A stretch of DNA of 64,000 nucleotides, taken from assembly GCF_002865645.1 (NCBI RefSeq), contig NW_020194626.1, forward strand, positions 1,054,001 through 1,118,000, read 5' to 3'. The notes under the pieces were generated by a model. It did not search any database, was not told the origin of the DNA, and saw only the letters and a list, made by a program, of their open reading frames with translations. The stretch is from Hyaloscypha bicolor E. Taxonomy: Eukaryota; Ascomycota; Leotiomycetes; Helotiales; Hyaloscyphaceae. The translations under genes and the position numbers were made by a program. Each line of letters begins with the position of its first letter. Position 1 is the stretch's first letter. Below, piece by piece: positions 10,375 to 20,809 of this stretch.

Positions 10375-13114
10375 CTAAACTGCTCCTTCCTGCCCCTCAA
10401 GAACTCTCCTCGCAGCATCGAGCCGTCGTCTCCAGACTCTGCCTTCGTAGCTTGCTCGCCCAGCTTCCTGCAAGCCCAACACGCACTTGCCGAGACTGGC
10501 GACAAGCCGCTCCACCAGAATCTGGTCCTCCTTCGCGAGCATATGTACAGGTGAGGGTTGCAGACGATCCCCAGCGGCCTCAGCCAGAGCGACAGAGTCA
10601 CTCAGAAGCGATCCAGCTTCTCGTGGGTCTTGATTCGAAGAGTTGTTTAGATTTTGCTGGGATTTGGGCTTGTTGACCAATGGGAAGCTACGAACGGTGC
10701 CAACAGACTCGAAGGAATCAAAAGAGGCAACTGATGGTCGATGCACGGTGCTGCTATATCTCTGTTCTTGGTCGGTACTTGCAGAAGCAGATCGACGTCT
10801 CTGCTGCGGTGGTGACTGTACGTCGTTCACGATGCCATTTTTGACGGGTGTGCCAAATGTTGAACGCTTCGCAGTGACAGGCGTAGTCGACCGAAGTGGA
10901 ACATCTCCTTGTTGAACCGCGAAGGTATCTTGTTCTTCCTCGTTCCCGCTGTCCGATCCACGACCTTCATTCGCTGTGGCAAAGGTAGCCATGGTTGAAA
11001 CGGAATCAGTGCTTTCGGATCTGAAATGTCCCAGACCCACCCTCTCTGGCCCGGCTGTCTCGCTCTGTTGATTGGTGAGAGGGGCACTGGGCCCACGAGT
11101 GGTTTCTACAGAATCTTCTGAGCTGAAGCTTCCAACACTGTCTCTCCGGCCAAGTCTTTGCTGACTGATGGTGCCCATTGCACTGTGGAGGAAGAAATGC
11201 TCATAATCGAAAGCATCCTCCCGATCTTCATGCGAAATCGGAGTAGCTAATGAATCATGATAGAGTGACGCATCGCTCTCATAATCGTCAGCCTCCTCCC
11301 GATTTACCATTTCGTCGTTGTAATCGTTGTCAATGTCATCAACAGCTCCCGCCTCGTCTTCTTCTAAAGCGGTATCATAACCTTCTCTCTCCTCTTCAAT
11401 AGTCGCTTCATGAATGCCATCCAAGCCATCTGTGGCATGGTGACTCTCAACGACATCTTCATAAACACTTGTAACATCAGAACTGGCGTACTCGGGCACC
11501 TGTTTCGGTACTCCTTCGTTGCCCAGCTCCTTCTGTGCTTGAACATCCTCACTGGTTTCATCCTTCAATGGAGGATGTGCAAGCCCAGCATCTGCACTTG
11601 GTTGCTCGCCGTAATTCTTTGAGGTTGCGTACCAGTGTTCAGCCGCGGTGAAAGGGCTTGGTGTTCTTAAGCTTTGCAAGCTTCGGCGTTTCATGGTATC
11701 GTCCCGGGCACGGTCCCTCAAAACTGATAACCTTCCCTTGAGATCTTGCATCTGATCCCGTAGATCACGCATCTGCATCGAAGATGTGGACCTAGTCAAA
11801 ACCCGATGTTCGCCATTTGGGCTCAAATATCCGTCCAGGCTGGACCTTTGGCTTGCCGGATCCACTTCGAACTCTGGAACAGCCTCATCTTCACTCAGTG
11901 GCTCAAGTGGTGCACCATGTGGTGGGGAGGACTTGCTCAGAGCGGTTGTATAGCCGCCTCGGGATGAGGTTCGGAAATCTTCTCGGACCGTGTCGGGGCT
12001 ATGTGGCATAGGGGGGGACGGCTGACCCCCATCCCCTTTGCTCATGTATCGTGCTGCTGCGCTTGCTGAGCGGACCGGGAATGGTGCTGTTCTTAATGTT
12101 GACGATATCGAGTTCTCGCTGTATACCCTCGAGTGCCCTGGACTCCCATTCGGACTGTCAGAGGGTTTGTGTAGTTGCCAGTGTTTTGCAGGAGACACTC
12201 CAAGCGCGGAGACAATTCGCCGATCGTTGTGTGGGGGAGACGGGGTCGAGCGTGACAAAGGACTGCTGCTGTGAATCGAAGACATCGAGCCAGAAGGCGT
12301 AATGTACAAGGAGCTTCGAGCTCGGGTGAGATTACCTTCCATGTTCTAGATGAGGGTCAGCCAATACGAACTCGTCTGAAATCAGGCCTCTTACATTCAG
12401 GCGCTTCTTCGCGTTCAGTAAAATCTGCTCCGCTCTCCTACTCAAAGCAGCACTGGAATTTCGATCTTCCTCTCTGTCAAGATGGGGTTCGTTCCTTGCA
12501 AGCCGCTGCGTCTCTGACGCAATGACTTCCTCGCTGTAAGAGTCTGCGACGCTCTCCTCATCGTCTCCTTGGAAAACACTGTCATCGACACTGACTCCAT
12601 CATCGAAATCCTTGAAAAGTTCTGCCGATTGTCCCTCAGATGTTATTGTGCTAGTCGATTCCATCGAAACTTTTCTCTCGTGTATTCCGCTCTTCACGCG
12701 TCTCAAAACAGCATCATACGGAATTGTTGGGCTGGATCGTATCGGGGCATTCTGTGCCTGCTTGCGCATCCTTCTCTCTGCTGGACCAGGCAGTTTTCGT
12801 CCCGGCGTACTCTCAGCCTCCGTCACTTCTCCAATATCTGATAGCATTGTCCCATTTCCATAAATTATTGGCGTAGTCGGTGTGAGAGGTCCCATCGCGT
12901 GTGAGGGTCCAATGGAGAATTGCATGTCTCCAGACCTTGATCCTCCCCAATCGTCGCCGGGCGAAGGTGGCCGATAGGGGTGCTGGGGAGGAGAGGGCGT
13001 AGAATCATATTCTCCGTATGGCAGAATCATATCAGGGTTCGTTAATGTCGGCGATGCAGGCAGCGCTGGGAGCGAGTGGTAGGCCATGGTCGTTGTTTGC
13101 ATTTGCACATGCAT
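10375..13114 (-). CDS. Conserved fungal protein, mostly disordered, unknown function
   Basis: I do not recognise a characterised family. Exons on the minus strand are 12395-13114 and 10375-12345, joined RLN|NMEGN, which gives 896 aa from the first ATG or 887 aa from MAYHSLPALP at 13087. The product is rich in Ser, Pro, Glu and Asp and looks disordered through most of its length. Ordered islands are a helical, basic stretch around the splice junction (AEQILLNAKKRL then MEGNLTRARSSLYI), a predicted coiled coil (MQMRDLRDQMQDLKGRLSVL), and a C-terminal helix (QILVERLVASLGKCVLGL) ending in Arg-rich residues. Between them lies a long acidic region. Many SP and TP sites suggest phosphorylation. There are no membrane segments. 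It could be a cytoskeletal or polarity-associated adaptor, but that is a guess. Confidence 0.75.
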
Positions 13115-14928
13115 GCTTCCTTCCAGTGCACAGTCTAGGGAGTGGCCCTTTGTTGTTGATATGGAGCGCAGGCGGAATTGGGGTTGTGGAACTGGTGTGT
13201 GCCCGCAGCCGGTACACCAGGACAGTTAGCTAGCCAGAGAAAAAAGTACAAGTGTTGAGTGGCTGGCCGCGATGGCTGAGCAAGCGCCGTCGAGTGGAGG
13301 GAGTGTAGTCGCGCCGAGCCGAGCAGAGCAGAGCAGGAAGGACAGTGGGAGCAATTGATGCTCGTGTGGTTTAAGGAGCGTGGATTCGGGAGGCCACGAT
13401 GCGCTCGACTCGTGATAAATTCATAGTTTCTGGGTGATGGTGTTCTGCGTTCAGGGAGTAATTGCGGGACTTTCGAGGTGCAGTGGTGCAAGACGGGTGC
13501 AGGTGCAGGGGAGGCTGCAGGGTACATGAGAAGGGTGCCAGCTAGTGAGCCAAGGAATCCTTCGCTAAGAGCTGTCGTCCAATGATCATCGCCCGTCCGA
13601 GATTGACGCCGCAACCGGTGCACTGGCTGCTGAGCAGCACCTGGCGGAGCTTCCCTCGAGAACGCCGCTATCTAGTCCGGCCGCTCTAGGGCTTCTGAGT
13701 GGCCCCTACCCGGAGGCGTCGGTGTCGGCGTCCACACCAACTCCTGTCCGCCAACCCGTCGTCCTGCCCTTTTCCCCTAATCGATAATGGCATATTCTAC
13801 AGTAACCTTACCGTATCGATAGCAGGGTTTCTTCGCCAGGCATGAAAGGATGTGATTCCGGGAGACGAGGGGGTTGAATGATTTTCCTCAATGCATGCAC
13901 ATTGCACTCCTGCGCGTTGTCATTCTGACATCGCGTCAGGGACTTGGGGTGGAGAGTTTCCTCCCAGGCACGGCGCTCTCCATGGATTATGGCCAAGAGA
14001 TGCCTCCGGCTTGGCAAGCCGTCACTGAAAACAAATGCCAACACGAAAGGGAAAGATAAGATGCATCGGTTGATTAAGAGACCTGAAGCCTCTCTGGCTA
14101 TCCTCCTATGAAGGGACTGAGATAGAGATCGTAGAGAAAAAAACTCACTCTCTGACACCGACGAACCCTTTTAGACAGGGGTTCAACTTCGACTCTGCTG
14201 AGGCGATGTTCCCCTGAATCCTCGGTTATGAGGTTAGCCTGAAATTGCGTCCGACGTAAAATGTCAGCAATAGAAACCTTAACAGAATGAGAAAATAAGC
14301 TCATCTCGTGAAAGCGGCCAGGGAAATCCAGCTCCAAAGAGTACAACACAGTGATGTCCAGAATAGACGGCGTGGCTGTTCCAATTTTCCAAAGAACGTA
14401 TTCTTTGTTTACCGAGAAATTTTCCATCAGTCCGCCTCGGCATTTCAGCCTTGAATCCTCGCTTCGGCAGCTCCTGCTCCGAGCTCCGATGAAGGAGTCA
14501 ACGCCGTTGAGCTAAACAAAAAATACCGTTGACAGATTCCGCAGCCTTAAATCAACGACCTGCCTCCCGTCAAGCTGTGGGGCCACTGCATGCAGCTTCC
14601 ACTTCCAACTCGCCGTCATCGCGCTACGAGACAGTGCGAAGCTTGACTCACCCCCAATGGAGTTCTGTTCGGGGTTCACGCATTTCAGATGAGGATACAC
14701 TGAGCAAGTAGCATGTATATAAAGGACAAGTTCAAATTTAACTCGTCACCATTTCCATCATCTCAAAGCCAGATTCGCCTCAGCTTCTCTTCTTGTTTCC
14801 ACACTTCACATCTCACCAGCTCACTCGTCTCGTCTCATCTCAAATTCGCATTCATATTCACTCATATTATACACTAGACATCTCACCCACTCCCTGACAC
14901 ACTTCACATCTCACACATTACCTTCAAA
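13115..14928. other. 1.8-kb intergenic region
   Basis: This is the upstream region of the disordered-protein gene (minus) and the GNAT gene (plus). The open frames inside (13135-13623, 13808-14158 and 14098-14427, minus strand) show no recognisable family and no convincing splice structure, so I call none. The last 200 bp before 14929 are rich in TCTCA/TCACA and look like a pyrimidine-rich 5' leader. Confidence 0.45.
14716..14724 (+). promoter_or_regulatory. Probable TATA box of the GNAT gene
   Basis: TATATAAAG lies about 205 bp upstream of the start codon and is followed by a CT- and CA-rich leader. This is the clearest TATA-type promoter I see in the window and suggests regulated rather than constitutive expression. 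Confidence 0.5.
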
Positions 14929-15660
14929 ATGGCTCCAGAAAACTTCATCCTCTCCACCTGCACTCCCGCCGACATTCCCGCCATGGTAGAATTAAATCTC
15001 TCCGCCTTCGCCAACGACCCTCTCAGCAATATCACCATGCCCCGCGAGATGATCGGGGAGGCCGAATTACGCCGCTGGATGTCTCAATTCATCGCCTCCT
15101 TCTTCGAGAAGCCCGAAGTACACTTCTTCAAAATCACAGAAACGCACACCGGCAGTCTGGCAGCTTGGATGCGTTGCGCCTTCCCCCATGTGCTGAGTGA
15201 AGAGGAGAGTGAGAAGCGGAAGGCGGAGAAGGAGCAGAAGGTGAAGGATAAGAGCTTTTGGCCGAAAGGGGCGAATCTCGATGTTATAAATGTGAAGTTT
15301 GGGACGTTGGGGCAGTTGAAGGAATATTATTGTAACGATTCTGAGACCTATTGTGAGTTTATGTAGTCTCTCGAGATCCGGAATCAGAAGTGGCTCACAT
15401 GTATAGATGTGCAACTGCTAGCCACGGATCCTGCGTATCAGAGGAGAGGGCTGGCGAGTAAGTTGTTGAAGCAAGTTCTCCAGATCGCCGATAGGGGAGG
15501 GAAGATGTCCTACATTGAAGCAACCGAAGCAGGTTTTCCCGTATATCAAAAATTGCTGTTTAAGCAGGTTGATATTGTTGAAGTCGATTTATCAAGATGG
15601 GGTGGGAAGGGTACAACGTCAAACAGGATCATGCAGAGAGAGCCGCAGCCGATACTATAG
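14929..15660 (+). CDS. GNAT-family N-acetyltransferase
   Basis: A 225-aa protein of the Gcn5-related acetyltransferase fold, from exons 14929-15352 and 15407-15660. The acetyl-CoA-binding motif A is seen in the second exon (ATDPAYQRRGLASKLL, with the QRRGLA loop) and motif B follows (YIEATEAGFPVYQKLLFK). The N-terminal half has the usual GNAT opening (CTPADIPAMVELNLSAF). It resembles the many fungal single-domain GNAT enzymes that acetylate small amines. The substrate cannot be deduced. The intron is placed so that TAT|GTG keeps YVQLLATDPAY in frame. No signal peptide. Confidence 0.88.
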
Positions 15661-15883
15661 GAGAATGGTTGAACGAATCGTTGTGTGGCTCGATGGATTA
15701 ATATAGTGGAGAAAGATCAAAATTAACTTTAGGAAGCTGGGAAATTCACACAAAGAAGAAAAGGGAGTTCTTTCACACAGAAGAAGAGGCGCTCATAGTT
15801 CCTGGGGTATCAAATCCATTCCCGTCCCGCTACCATGCCGTTACCTAACTCAGAAGTACCATATGCGAATACACTCCTGTCGT

Positions 15884-18408
15884 TCAGTGACAGATTCTTT
15901 GCTCAGGCGGTCGCCATGGAACTTTCAGAATCTCAAAGATCTTCCTCTCATCGGCACCCTCAACCAGAGCTCCGGCAGTAAGTTTGACCCGACCTGGGCC
16001 TCTCACAACGTCCTTGTACAGACCTCTCTGATTCAACCTCATGCCTTTTGTGCCGGCGAGCAGTCTCATGCTTCGGTTGAAGATATCATCGCCAGTGAAG
16101 TATATCAGAGCTGCCCCGTATTCGACTTCTGCCACAACAAGGAAATCAATTCTTCTCCAGACGGGGTTTCCGGGCAAGACACAAGCTCCATGCCACTTTG
16201 ATCCCTCCCCAGTACGAGGCTCAGCGAGGGCGGCAACGAGGAATCCTTCTTGGGTGAGCCGATGGACAAGTTCACTCAAGAATGGTAGCAGTTGATGACT
16301 GGATGTTGTTCCAGGCTTGGTCAAAATGAAATCGATGTCTCCTGAGGTTGCTGCTCCTCGGCGATAGCTGCCCCCAATAATTGCTTGTACCTCCGGATCG
16401 ATTGCAGCTACTGCCTTCTTGACAATTTCACCGAGTGCGGTCACTTCCTCTCGCGGGATCAGTGTTTCGAAGTCGTCATAATGATCCAGACCGATCTGCT
16501 GTTTTTCGGTCAATTTAGCATGAGCTCGGAGATCATCGAGAGTCTTGTAGCCAGCCTGTATCCATTTAGATGCTTGACTAACAGCAGCCCCATAAACTTT
16601 CATAAAAGTCTGCAGAATGAGATCGTTAGGTTCCAGTTTGATGTTGTCAAGTCTGCGGAGTCGGTTCGTAGCTGCAATCTCCTCGACTTTCTTTGCAATC
16701 CTATGGCCAATCCACTGTAGCTCGATTGCCTCGTCGTAAGAGGTGATTTTTCGAGTCTGCTTCTTCAGTGTGCCAATTGCCTTTCTATAAGACACTGATC
16801 GCCATTTGTCTCTGACGCGTTCGTAATAATCGGCCATTTCTTGCAAGATCGAGATCGTAACGCCATTGGGATTGTCCTCCACAGCAAATCCTGTGCCACC
16901 TTGCATACAAGAAAAGTTCTCCTGGTTTGCCACCTCCTTCTTTTTGTATTTGCGTTTCGGTTTTCGGATTGGAGATCTATCTCTTTCGGAGTCATCCGAA
17001 TCTTCGGGGGTGTCACCTTCACTTGACGAAGGCCTATCGAGATTTTCATCCTCATCATCGTCTAACGGGAGATGCTGATATTTCTTTGCCTCTTCAATGG
17101 CTTGCTCTAGAGCGCCACAAAGGCCAGAAAGCGAGCCAAGTGGATGGAGGTCTGCAGATTCCATTGAGCCCCTGGAAGAGTCACTGACCAGGGTTGGGGT
17201 CTGTTTGGGACTTTGCACAAATTCAGATCCCTTTGGCACAAGCCACACTCCTGGAGAAAGCGTGTCTTCGTTGGGCGGAATCCGTTGCGATTGAGATTGA
17301 CTTCGAGGCGGAGTCTGCTTCTCCGGGGGTTCATCCCATTTTCTGGATTTGCTTGGCTTGACTTGGAGAGACGTATCAGACTTCTGTGAGTTTTCTCCTA
17401 CAACGGCAGACTTTTCGGCGGCAGCACCGCACCCGCTCACAATATATTGTCTCTGGGTCGCATCCAGAATTGCGATGTATTGAGTGCACTCGATTGGGTA
17501 GTCTTCGTTGACAAGGATAACGTTTGGTGGTAGGGTATCGGCGTTAATCATGGGTTTCAAAAACTTCATGACGTCTGAGTAGGTGAGTGCTTTGTCAACA
17601 ACAACGTGCGTAATACTTGGAATCCACTATAAATTGATCAGTACAGCAAAATGGAGAATTTGCAAATTATCCAAACGGAATGTCAAATACCTCATGGAAA
17701 GGTGAAAAGGGATTTTGCATTGGCAAGAAGAAAAGCAAAAAAGCAAAGAGAGAATGTGCTCACCTCTTTCGTCCATATTGCGCCAAAATTTTTGGCCTTA
17801 GTAATACGAGCACGTCGTAAAGGAGCTATGTCATCAGGAGGAATGTAGAAGAACGTCTTGCCAGCCAGGATTCGATCATTCTCAGGGACGAGTTTGACTG
17901 AGGAGTCTTTTCTCTTCCTCTTTTTGTTGAGCATGGAGTCGATACCAGTGCTATTCTTCATCACAATCGTCCCGATATTTGGTGTCGACGCGCTGCGTGC
18001 AGGTTCGGGTTTTGCTTTCGCCAGCTCGCCTTCTGGAGGTGCAGCGTTTGGAAAAGAGGAATTATTTATCTCTGGGGTTGAGATGTCATAGCGAAGTAAT
18101 GAAGATTTTCTTGGAAGAGGAGGTGTTTCTTTCACCATACTAGATACTGGAGCCGAGGTGGTTCGATGAATCGACGGTACCTTCTTTCCAGTTCTGAATT
18201 GCTGGCCTCGTCTTTGCTGAACAGCTTCTGAGGAAGATTGAGCAGACGATGCCGTGACCGCTTTTTGCTTAATGACATCTCGGGTATCATTGGCATCTAC
18301 CTCTCCGTCAGAACTGTCGCCTAATGCGTAGAGCCGACGGAAATATTCTTCTTTCTCCTAGAGAGGAAGTCAGCAAACGACGACTTCGTAGAGCATAAAA
18401 CTGACCAT
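15884..18408 (-). CDS. DNA polymerase family X with BRCT domain (Pol lambda/Pol4 type)
   Basis: A repair polymerase for gap filling in base excision and end joining. Exons on the minus strand are 18406-18408 (the ATG alone), 17764-18357 and 15884-17626, giving 779 aa. A BRCT domain spans about residues 164-265 (ILAGKTFFYIPP to SITHVVVDKA). A Ser/Pro and acidic linker carries a basic cluster (RKPKRKYKKK) that may be a nuclear signal. The 8-kDa-type helix-hairpin-helix region follows (IELQWIGHRIAKKV), then the palm with catalytic aspartates D629 and D631 (GSYRRGAATSGDIDF) and D693 (RRIDFLVV). The thumb motif reads YFTGDDIFNRSMR, where animal Pol lambda and beta usually have YFTGS; I believe fungal members vary here. 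The start assignment depends on the GTCAGT donor directly after ATG and is less certain than the rest. Confidence 0.88.
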
Positions 18409-19050
18409 GCTCTCATGCGCCACATGGCCAGCCTAAGAACAGATGCTCTCGCATGGGAAGAAGGCGAAGGAAAGATTTGTCACGTGAGACAGAATATGGA
18501 AGAAAGACGGAGTTGGAGGGGGTGTTGATTGGGCTGGGATGAGCTGTCGTTTAAATAAGGCAAGCGAGTTTTCTGGGTGCCAAGACGACGACTGGTGCTT
18601 ATTAAATGTCACGACTTGTCAAATTTATCTAAAGTCACTTCAAAATTTAGGAAAATTTACCGTCTATCAGGGCCTGTGTGAGAGTCATGCTCTCGCTGAA
18701 TGCCACTTGTACTACAGCGTTCTTGGTCATTGTCCGTGCCTGAACGTCGAGGCGGCTGAACCTCTCTCTTCGTCGGTTTCTGAGATTGTACAGCAATCCG
18801 ACAGGGCTCGGGATTATTTATCTTCAAACCAATCATTATACGCGAACCGAAGTACATCGAATAGCCCTGTTATCTCGAGAAAGCTTGCTGCAACCCAGCA
18901 ACTCATCGCACGTCCTGTTGCTGAATTCGGCCAAGCCGACCACTAGTTTACTACATTTGCCGTACGAACCTGGTAAGGGCAGCACAATATTCATGGGACA
19001 AATCAGATTACTGAATTTTATAGTTCCATCCCTTATCCACCAAAACCAGC
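18409..19050. promoter_or_regulatory. Divergent promoter region, polymerase X / 2EXR gene
   Basis: These 642 bp lie between divergent starts and carry no supportable gene. I see no copy of the GCGGCACT repeat. Confidence 0.4.
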
Positions 19051-19800
19051 ATGACTGAATCAGACTCAACAATCTTGGCCCCAGCTCCGCTCTCACAGTT
19101 CACCAAATTCCCTGAACTGCCAACGGAACTCCGCCTGAAGATTTGGGGGTATGCAGCAACGACTCAGCGCCTTCTAGAGTTGCAGTACTGCATAGTTGAC
19201 CGCAAGTTTTTCTCTTTCCAGAAACTGCCGGCTATTCTACATACCTCTCAGGAATCTCGGGCTGTAGGATTGTGTTACTATCACTTCTCCTTTGGCACCG
19301 ATAAGCACCCGCCGGGCACCTACTTTAACGCAGTTGACGACATCCTCTACTTCGGCTCTGAGCAATACGATGACGAGATCGAATATATGGTGCGGTATTT
19401 CGACAAGCAGAGTAATTTGCTTGAACCTCGCGACCAGATCCAGAATATTGCTTTAGCAGAATACCTCTGGCGACGAGACTTAGCGTACAGCCCATTTGCT
19501 ACTTGGAGAGGGAACTGGAGCATTCAGAAATTCGCCCGGACCTTCCCCCATCTCAAGCAATTGATCTGCGTGAAGGGGCGCAAGGTACCATTCAATGGGG
19601 AAGAAGTAGACGGGGAGCTTCTTCTAGGCTCTCGAAATTATGCTGGGCCCTCGCTACTCAACTCTATAAGTGGCTACGAATTACTGCGGAATCCGAACTT
19701 GGCTCTAGAAGCTGTTATATCGGCATTCCGGGTTGGAAAACAGGAAACCCCTGAAAGACGGTACCCTGAAGTGGCTGTCATGGAGCTCCGGTATTCGTGA
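19051..19800 (+). CDS. 2EXR domain protein
   Basis: A 249-aa intronless gene. After a short leader the protein has the diagnostic 2EXR/F-box-like opening FTKFPELPTELRLKIWGYA (residues about 17-35), then LPAILHTSQESRAVGL, where the ESR tripeptide is the family hallmark. A C-terminal region of mixed helix and strand follows. The function of this family, strongly expanded in Leotiomycetes and other Pezizomycotina, is not established. No signal peptide or membrane segment. The lack of introns is typical of these expanded paralogues. Confidence 0.88.
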   Translation: MTESDSTILAPAPLSQFTKFPELPTELRLKIWGYAATTQRLLELQYCIVDRKFFSFQKLPAILHTSQESRAVGLCYYHFSFGTDKHPPGTYFNAVDDILYFGSEQYDDEIEYMVRYFDKQSNLLEPRDQIQNIALAEYLWRRDLAYSPFATWRGNWSIQKFARTFPHLKQLICVKGRKVPFNGEEVDGELLLGSRNYAGPSLLNSISGYELLRNPNLALEAVISAFRVGKQETPERRYPEVAVMELRYS

Positions 19801-20809
19801 GGGCGTTTTAATGGAATGGCGGAATTGGTAACCTAAATTGGATGAAGACGGGGTCTCGTAGGCCTATTGCTGCAATCGTTGTGGTTTCATTTTGGGCAAA
19901 ATGCCGACGTATTCAATGAAAATCGTGAACTTTGGTCTCCCAAGTCTCCCAAGTCTCCCAGTCTAATAAGAAGAAACTTGGATTTCTTTATCTGTGTCAA
20001 ACTTCTTCATTTTTCTTACGATTCTTCCATTCGCTTTCTCTATTATATCCAGAACCAAGAAGGCTGTCCCCCGAAGAGATCAATGCGTCGTTCGGAGCTC
20101 GAATTTGTAGGCACACGGGGCGATGTTCTTTACCCTAAGGCTTTCCATTGTAAAATTTCTCTCGAGAATAGCGGAGGCGATTATGTAAAGCACGTAGTAA
20201 AACGCCAGCATTGGATCAATCACCCCCATAATCTCAAAGAAATCATGGAATAATGCAGCGGAATCGGAATACAAGCGGTTCACAAGAGCAGTCGGAGAGT
20301 TTGGTGGTAATGATTTTCCTGTCAGTAATAAAAGTCACGAGTAGTGAAAGGCCTCTCTTGATAACCACGTGCCTGCTCACGAGCATCAAACAACAATCAG
20401 AAAGCCGATAAAGTCATAACAGCCCCAATAATACTCTACCATCCACACTAGCACACATCACAAGATCTTTCTTCCACACACCGCGAGTAACACTACTTGT
20501 TAATGAAACCATAGCTTGTACCAGTCACTCCCTACCCTTCAGACGGTAGAACACCAGTTAACTCTCGTCGTATCCTTTCCTTTAGCCTTCCGTGTATGGT
20601 ATCCCTGACTCGCACTCGCACTCTCACACTCAGAATCGAGGCCATTGACTTTCCGCATGGTTGCCAAAGCTGTCCGTGGGAGTCTGAGAGTGGGAATTCG
20701 GGGGGGCCGAGTCGCTGGCGTTGGGGAAAAGCGGCCTTGTTGGGACATCTGACGTAACTCATCAGCTACCTACTGCTCACTGGAGAAGATCGACGGGCAA
20801 AGTTCATGA
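19801..20809. other. Intergenic, 1.0 kb
   Basis: Convergent 3' flank. It contains a short tandem array of the 9-bp unit AAGTCTCCC at about 19934-19962. A 128-codon open frame (19867-20253, plus) lacks recognisable features, and I do not call it. Confidence 0.4.
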
